DNA of 25,347 bases from JADFUZ01 sp034430415 (lineage in GTDB: Bacteria; Chloroflexota; Dehalococcoidia; GIF9; AB-539-J10), in assembly GCA_034430415.1 (NCBI GenBank), contig DAOUEN010000111.1:1-25347 (forward strand). Reading direction: 5' to 3'. The notes under the pieces were generated by a model. That model was not told where the DNA came from. It searched no databases and saw only the letters and a program-made list of their open reading frames with translations. The position numbers and the translations under genes were made by a program. Within the stretch, counting starts at the first letter, position 1. Every line of letters begins with the position of its first letter. This document shows, piece after piece, positions 22,191 to 25,347 of the stretch.

Positions 22191-24626
22191 CTACGCCTTC
22201 GCATCACCAGATGCCGCAATGCTGAAGACCAAACCATCATCTTGCACCCCAATGCGCACCATATCTCCTTCCTTGAACTCACTCTGTAGTATCTTCGTTG
22301 ACAGGGGATTATCCACGTGTTTCTCGATGGCCCGGCGCAGAGGGCGAGCTCCATACACCGGATCGTAGCCAGCCTTCGCCAGCCAGGCCCTGGCCTCGTC
22401 GCTGACCTCAACTTTGATGCCACGCTCGGCCAGCCTCTGCTCCGTATCCCGGATGAGCAGGTCAACGATGCTCTTCAAGTGTTCTTCGGTTAGAGGATGA
22501 AAGATAATGACGTCGTCTATCCGATTGAGCAATTCAGGTCGGAAGGTGCGTTTCAAGGCGCTCTCTACATTTTTCTTCATCTTCTCCTCACCGACCTCAT
22601 CTCTGTTGCCGAAGCCAATGCCCTCCCGCTGAAACTCCTCCGTACCGAGGTTGCTGGTCATAATCACCACCACGTTCTTGAAATCCACTGTCCTGCCATG
22701 GCCATCAGTAAGCCTGCCATCTTCCAGCAGTTGCAGCAGTATGTTGAACACATCGGGGTGAGCCTTCTCCACCTCGTCCAGCAGGATAACCCGGAAGGGG
22801 CGCCGACGAACTGCCTCAGTCAACTGGCCTCCCTCATCATATCCCACATAGCCGGGTGGCGCTCCGATGAGACGCGACACGGTGTGCTTCTCCATATACT
22901 CAGACATGTCCAGCCTCACCATGGCATTTTCATCATCGAACAGGAACTGTGCCAAGGCCCGTGCCACTTCCGTCTTGCCCACGCCAGTGGGACCGAGGAA
23001 GATGAAGCTACCGATAGGGCGCTTGGGGTCCTTGAGCCCTGCCCGACTCCGCCGTATAGCCTCAGAGATGGTCGCAACTGCCTCTTCCTGATCCACTATC
23101 CTTTCGTGGATCTTCTCCTCCATATGAACCAGCTTTTCCATTTCAGCCTCAAGCATTCGAGACACCGGTACCCCCGTCCACTGGGAAATCAACTGGGCAA
23201 TGTCCTCCTCATCGACCACACCATCGATTCTCTTTTCCTGCTGCCACCTGAACTTGGCATCACTGTATTCCTGCTCTAACCTCAACCCCTCCATCTTGAG
23301 CTCAGCAGCCTTCTGGTAATCCTGCCTCTGCGAAGCTGCTTCCTCCTCATCACGCAGTTGTTTCACCCTTTGATCCAATTCCTTGACTTCAGCCGGGGCA
23401 CTCTCCATATCAATGCGCAGCTTGCTTGCTGCCTCGTCTATTAGATCGACTGCCTTGTCAGGCAAGAACCTGTCGGAGACGTACCTTTGTGACAGCTTCG
23501 CGGCGGCTACCAGAGCCGAATCGTCGATCTTAACTGTCTTGTGATGGGCTTCATACCTGGGGCGAAGCCCTTTCAGCATCTCCACGGTCGCTTCCACACT
23601 GGGCTCACCAACAAAGACGGGCTGGAACCGTCTCTCCAGGGCCTTATCCTTCTCAATGAACTTACGATACTCGTCAAGCGTAGTTGCCCCAATGCATTGA
23701 AGTTCACCGCGAGCCAGCGCCGGTTTCAGCATATTGCTGGCATCAATTGCACCCTCAGCTCCCCCAGCACCTACCACGACATGGAGTTCATCAACAAACA
23801 GGACGATCTCTCCCTTTGCCTGACGAATCTCGTCCAGAACGGCCTTCAGCCTTTCCTCAAACTCGCCCCTGAACTTGCTGCCGGCCACCAGAGCTCCCAT
23901 ATCAAGAGCCACTACTCTCTTGCCCTTGAGAGAACCAGGGACATCATCAGCTACAATTTTCTGGGCTAACCCTTCGGCAATAGCCGTCTTGCCCACACCA
24001 GCATCGCCAATAAGCACCGGATTGTTCTTGGTGCGGCGGGAGAGCACCTGTATCGTGCGCTTGATCTCCTCGTCCCTGCCAATTACAGGGTCCAGCTTGC
24101 CCTGGCGAGCCATCTCCGTGAGGTCATACCCATACTTTGCCAGAGAGCGATATTTGCCCTCAGCATGCTGGTCGGTAACTCGATGGCCGCCGCGGATCTT
24201 CTGCAGAGCACCATAGATCTTCTCCTGGTTGATGCCAAACTCAGACAGAATCGCGCTGGCCTCTCCTCTGCCTTCACCAGCAATAGCAATGAGCAGATGT
24301 TCGGTGCTGATGAATTCGTCCTTGAGCCTGTCGGCCTCCTGGCGAGCATTCTCCAGGACACGGGCAACCCGTGGCGTGGCATAGATCTGGGTAACCTCGT
24401 AGGCCACCTTGGGAAATCCCTGTAATGCCGCCTCCACCCGCCCCTTCGGAGCCTCGACGTCCACACCAAGTTCCTGCAATATGTCCTGAGTTACCCCCTT
24501 TTCCTGCTCCAGCAAAGCCAGTAAGATGTGCTCCACGTCCCACTGATTGTGACGGTAGCGTCGCACTATGTCCTGTGACGCCGCCAGAACCGCCTGTGCT
24601 TGTTCGGTGAACTTCTCCGACATCAT
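22191..24626 (-). CDS. clpB: HspR-linked AAA+ unfoldase (ClpB-annotatable, with ClpC-like features)
   Basis: The protein is 811 aa. A Clp-N domain (1-145) precedes NBD1 (Walker A GDAGVGKT, 207-214), a linker of only ~60 residues (408-469) with a UVR-like DYQKAAELKMEGLRLE, and NBD2 (GPTGVGKT, 545-552). True ClpB disaggregases are ~850-870 aa with a ~120-residue coiled-coil M domain. Residues 670-672 are IGF (REGIGFGNRDE), at the position of the ClpP-docking loop of ClpA/ClpC and absent from ClpB. It may therefore feed ClpP. It starts 4 nt after hspR; the SD GGAGG is inside the hspR end. A second in-frame ATG follows directly. Confidence 0.93.
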   Translation of the reverse strand: MMSEKFTEQAQAVLAASQDIVRRYRHNQWDVEHILLALLEQEKGVTQDILQELGVDVEAPKGRVEAALQGFPKVAYEVTQIYATPRVARVLENARQEADRLKDEFISTEHLLIAIAGEGRGEASAILSEFGINQEKIYGALQKIRGGHRVTDQHAEGKYRSLAKYGYDLTEMARQGKLDPVIGRDEEIKRTIQVLSRRTKNNPVLIGDAGVGKTAIAEGLAQKIVADDVPGSLKGKRVVALDMGALVAGSKFRGEFEERLKAVLDEIRQAKGEIVLFVDELHVVVGAGGAEGAIDASNMLKPALARGELQCIGATTLDEYRKFIEKDKALERRFQPVFVGEPSVEATVEMLKGLRPRYEAHHKTVKIDDSALVAAAKLSQRYVSDRFLPDKAVDLIDEAASKLRIDMESAPAEVKELDQRVKQLRDEEEAASQRQDYQKAAELKMEGLRLEQEYSDAKFRWQQEKRIDGVVDEEDIAQLISQWTGVPVSRMLEAEMEKLVHMEEKIHERIVDQEEAVATISEAIRRSRAGLKDPKRPIGSFIFLGPTGVGKTEVARALAQFLFDDENAMVRLDMSEYMEKHTVSRLIGAPPGYVGYDEGGQLTEAVRRRPFRVILLDEVEKAHPDVFNILLQLLEDGRLTDGHGRTVDFKNVVVIMTSNLGTEEFQREGIGFGNRDEVGEEKMKKNVESALKRTFRPELLNRIDDVIIFHPLTEEHLKSIVDLLIRDTEQRLAERGIKVEVSDEARAWLAKAGYDPVYGARPLRRAIEKHVDNPLSTKILQSEFKEGDMVRIGVQDDGLVFSIAASGDAKA

Positions 24627-24630
24627 GGTC

Positions 24631-25086
24631 CTATTCCTCCTTCCATTCCCTGTCAGAGTCTATGCCATCCCCCATCAGCCTCCTGAGCCTCTCCTCCATT
24701 TCCTCAAATCGACGCTGCACGGTTTCCATCTTCTGCATCAACTGCAAGGCAACCTCCACCCCTGCCAGATTGACCCTCAGGTCATTCATCAGCGCCTTAA
24801 CACAGCGTAGCTGATCAACATCGTCCTGAGAGTAAAGACGCGTGTTACCCTCTGAACGCCCTGGCCGCACCAGTCCCAACCTCTCGTAGTAACGCAGAGT
24901 GTGCGCCTCTATGCCCACCATCCTGGCGGCGATGCTTATCACGTATCGAGGTTCCGAACCTGAAGCCGTGCTTCGCCTTGGCTGGAGCAGCCGAGAGAGA
25001 ATCTGGTAAGCCTCATCTATATCCTCAGACTCCTGGCGAGCCAATCCACCATCGTCCGGCCCTTGATGACTTCTCTCTCTAGCCAT
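24631..25086 (-). CDS. hspR: MerR-family heat-shock repressor HspR
   Basis: The protein is 151 aa. The MerR HTH core begins near residue 47 with YVISIAARMVGIEAHTLRYY and continues ERLGLVRPGRSEGNTRLYSQ and MNDLRVNLAGVEVALQLMQK, the HspR pattern. About 45 residues precede it and are hydrophilic with no recognised domain, longer than usual. HspR represses chaperone genes, with DnaK as co-repressor in Streptomyces. The gene heads an operon with the Clp gene and is divergent from hsp20, so it probably controls both. GAGGTG lies 7 nt before the ATG. Confidence 0.9.
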   Translation of the reverse strand: MARERSHQGPDDGGLARQESEDIDEAYQILSRLLQPRRSTASGSEPRYVISIAARMVGIEAHTLRYYERLGLVRPGRSEGNTRLYSQDDVDQLRCVKALMNDLRVNLAGVEVALQLMQKMETVQRRFEEMEERLRRLMGDGIDSDREWKEE

Positions 25087-25118
25087 TTCCTTGCACCTCG
25101 AGCTTGCTTCTACAGCAT

Positions 25119-25148
25119 ATTATACGACTTGTTAAGAAATATTGTCAA
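25119..25148 (-). promoter_or_regulatory. Sigma-A promoter of hspR-clpB
   Basis: On the minus strand TTGACA (25148-25143) and TATAAT (25124-25119) are both perfect and are separated by 18 nt. The predicted start is near 25112, about 26 nt before the ATG. Confidence 0.8.
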
Positions 25149-25170
25149 CCTGCTGCAAGTAATTTGACAA
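25142..25170. promoter_or_regulatory. Inverted repeat joining the two divergent -35 boxes; candidate HspR site
   Basis: TTGTCAA (25142-25148) and TTGACAA (25164-25170) are perfect 7-bp inverted repeats separated by 15 bp; each contains a -35 box of one divergent promoter. A dimeric repressor bound here would block both. The classical HAIR sequence (CTTGAGT-N7-ACTCAAG) is not present. Confidence 0.4.
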
Positions 25171-25193
25171 ATGATGTTAGATTTTATTATAAT
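25164..25193 (+). promoter_or_regulatory. Sigma-A promoter of hsp20
   Basis: TTGACA (25164-25169) and TATAAT (25188-25193) are both perfect with an 18-nt spacer. The predicted start is near 25200, giving a ~54-nt leader that begins with a possible GAGCC/GGCTC hairpin. Confidence 0.8.
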
Positions 25194-25253
25194 ATCGTAG
25201 AGCCTGAGAGTGGGGCTCCAGTGACATAGAGAACATGGAAAAGGAGGTAAAGC

Positions 25254-25347
25254 ATGGACATAATCAAGTACCAACCCTTCCCGGAGATGCTGAGCCTGAG
25301 GCAGGCCGTTGACAGGCTGTTCGAGGATAGCATCGTTCGTCCCTCCC
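25254..25347 (+). CDS. Hsp20/alpha-crystallin small heat-shock protein (3' truncated by window edge)
   Basis: Only 31 codons are visible. They read MDIIKYQPFPEMLSLRQAVD followed by a Arg-Leu-Phe-Glu-Asp-Ser run, the usual N-terminal arm of bacterial Hsp20 (LRxAxDRLFEDSxxRPS). AAGGAGGT is 5 nt before the ATG. Small heat-shock proteins hold unfolding proteins for refolding or degradation, fitting the divergent hspR-clpB operon. The alpha-crystallin domain lies beyond the window. Confidence 0.82.
   Translation, partial: MDIIKYQPFPEMLSLRQAVDRLFEDSIVRPS

Noticed and set aside
25087..25253. Canonical HAIR or CIRCE operator for the heat-shock genes
   Set aside because: Neither CTTGAGT-N7-ACTCAAG nor TTAGCACTC-N9-GAGTGCTAA occurs; CTTG and CAAG are present but 24 nt apart.

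Overview
The window is gene-dense bacterial DNA of moderate GC content, apparently from an anaerobe. Evidence for an anaerobe is a large iron-sulfur gene cluster with many Fe-S proteins. The MEP isoprenoid genes, a clpC-radA-ispD-ispF run, an HspR-controlled chaperone operon and canonical TTGACA/TATAAT promoters fit an uncultured Chloroflexota, possibly Dehalococcoidia. This placement is inference from gene content; the window has no rRNA.

Layout. (1) 1-586: the 3' part of a PAC2-family gene. (2) 6625-673, minus strand: an eleven-gene run, tightly spaced apart from one 83-nt gap. In transcription order it encodes a DUF134 regulator, four small glycine-rich proteins (one with a NifX domain) interrupted by an FmdB-type zinc ribbon, two MinD-type ATPases carrying inserted ferredoxin domains, a second NifX-type protein, an Mrp/NBP35 ATPase and an IscU-like scaffold. 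It resembles the ORP loci of Desulfovibrio and the IssA thioferrate-storage protein of Pyrococcus, and is the most interesting part of the window. (3) 6736-7032: a divergent small unknown gene. (4) 12284-7029, minus strand: clpC, a lone biotinyl carrier protein, radA, ispD and ispF, from a clear sigma-A promoter. (5) 12407-13774, plus strand: rsmD, coaD and a ferredoxin, from a promoter divergent to clpC. (6) 17022-13783, minus strand: leuS and proC. (7) 17120-18625: a nuclease lipoprotein and a methyltransferase. (8) 18626-21461: looser accessory DNA with a cyclase-family hydrolase, a nitroreductase flanked by 48-bp direct repeats, a GlcG/HbpS-like protein and an ISL3 transposase remnant. (9) tRNA-Ala(GGC) and a VTT/DedA-like membrane protein, minus strand. 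(10) 25086-22191, minus strand: hspR followed by a ClpB-annotatable AAA+ unfoldase, divergent from an hsp20 gene that runs off the window end.

In the main operon, the IscU-like scaffold, Mrp and the two ferredoxin-ATPases could build or transfer metal-sulfur clusters. The NifX-domain proteins could hold them, and the low-complexity proteins could act as matrix or storage components. The DUF134 protein is the obvious local regulator. The two Clp ATPases both carry a ClpP-docking-type loop, so the window may encode two protease unfoldases, one housekeeping and one under HspR control. All functional assignments rest on reading motifs by eye; no database search was run.
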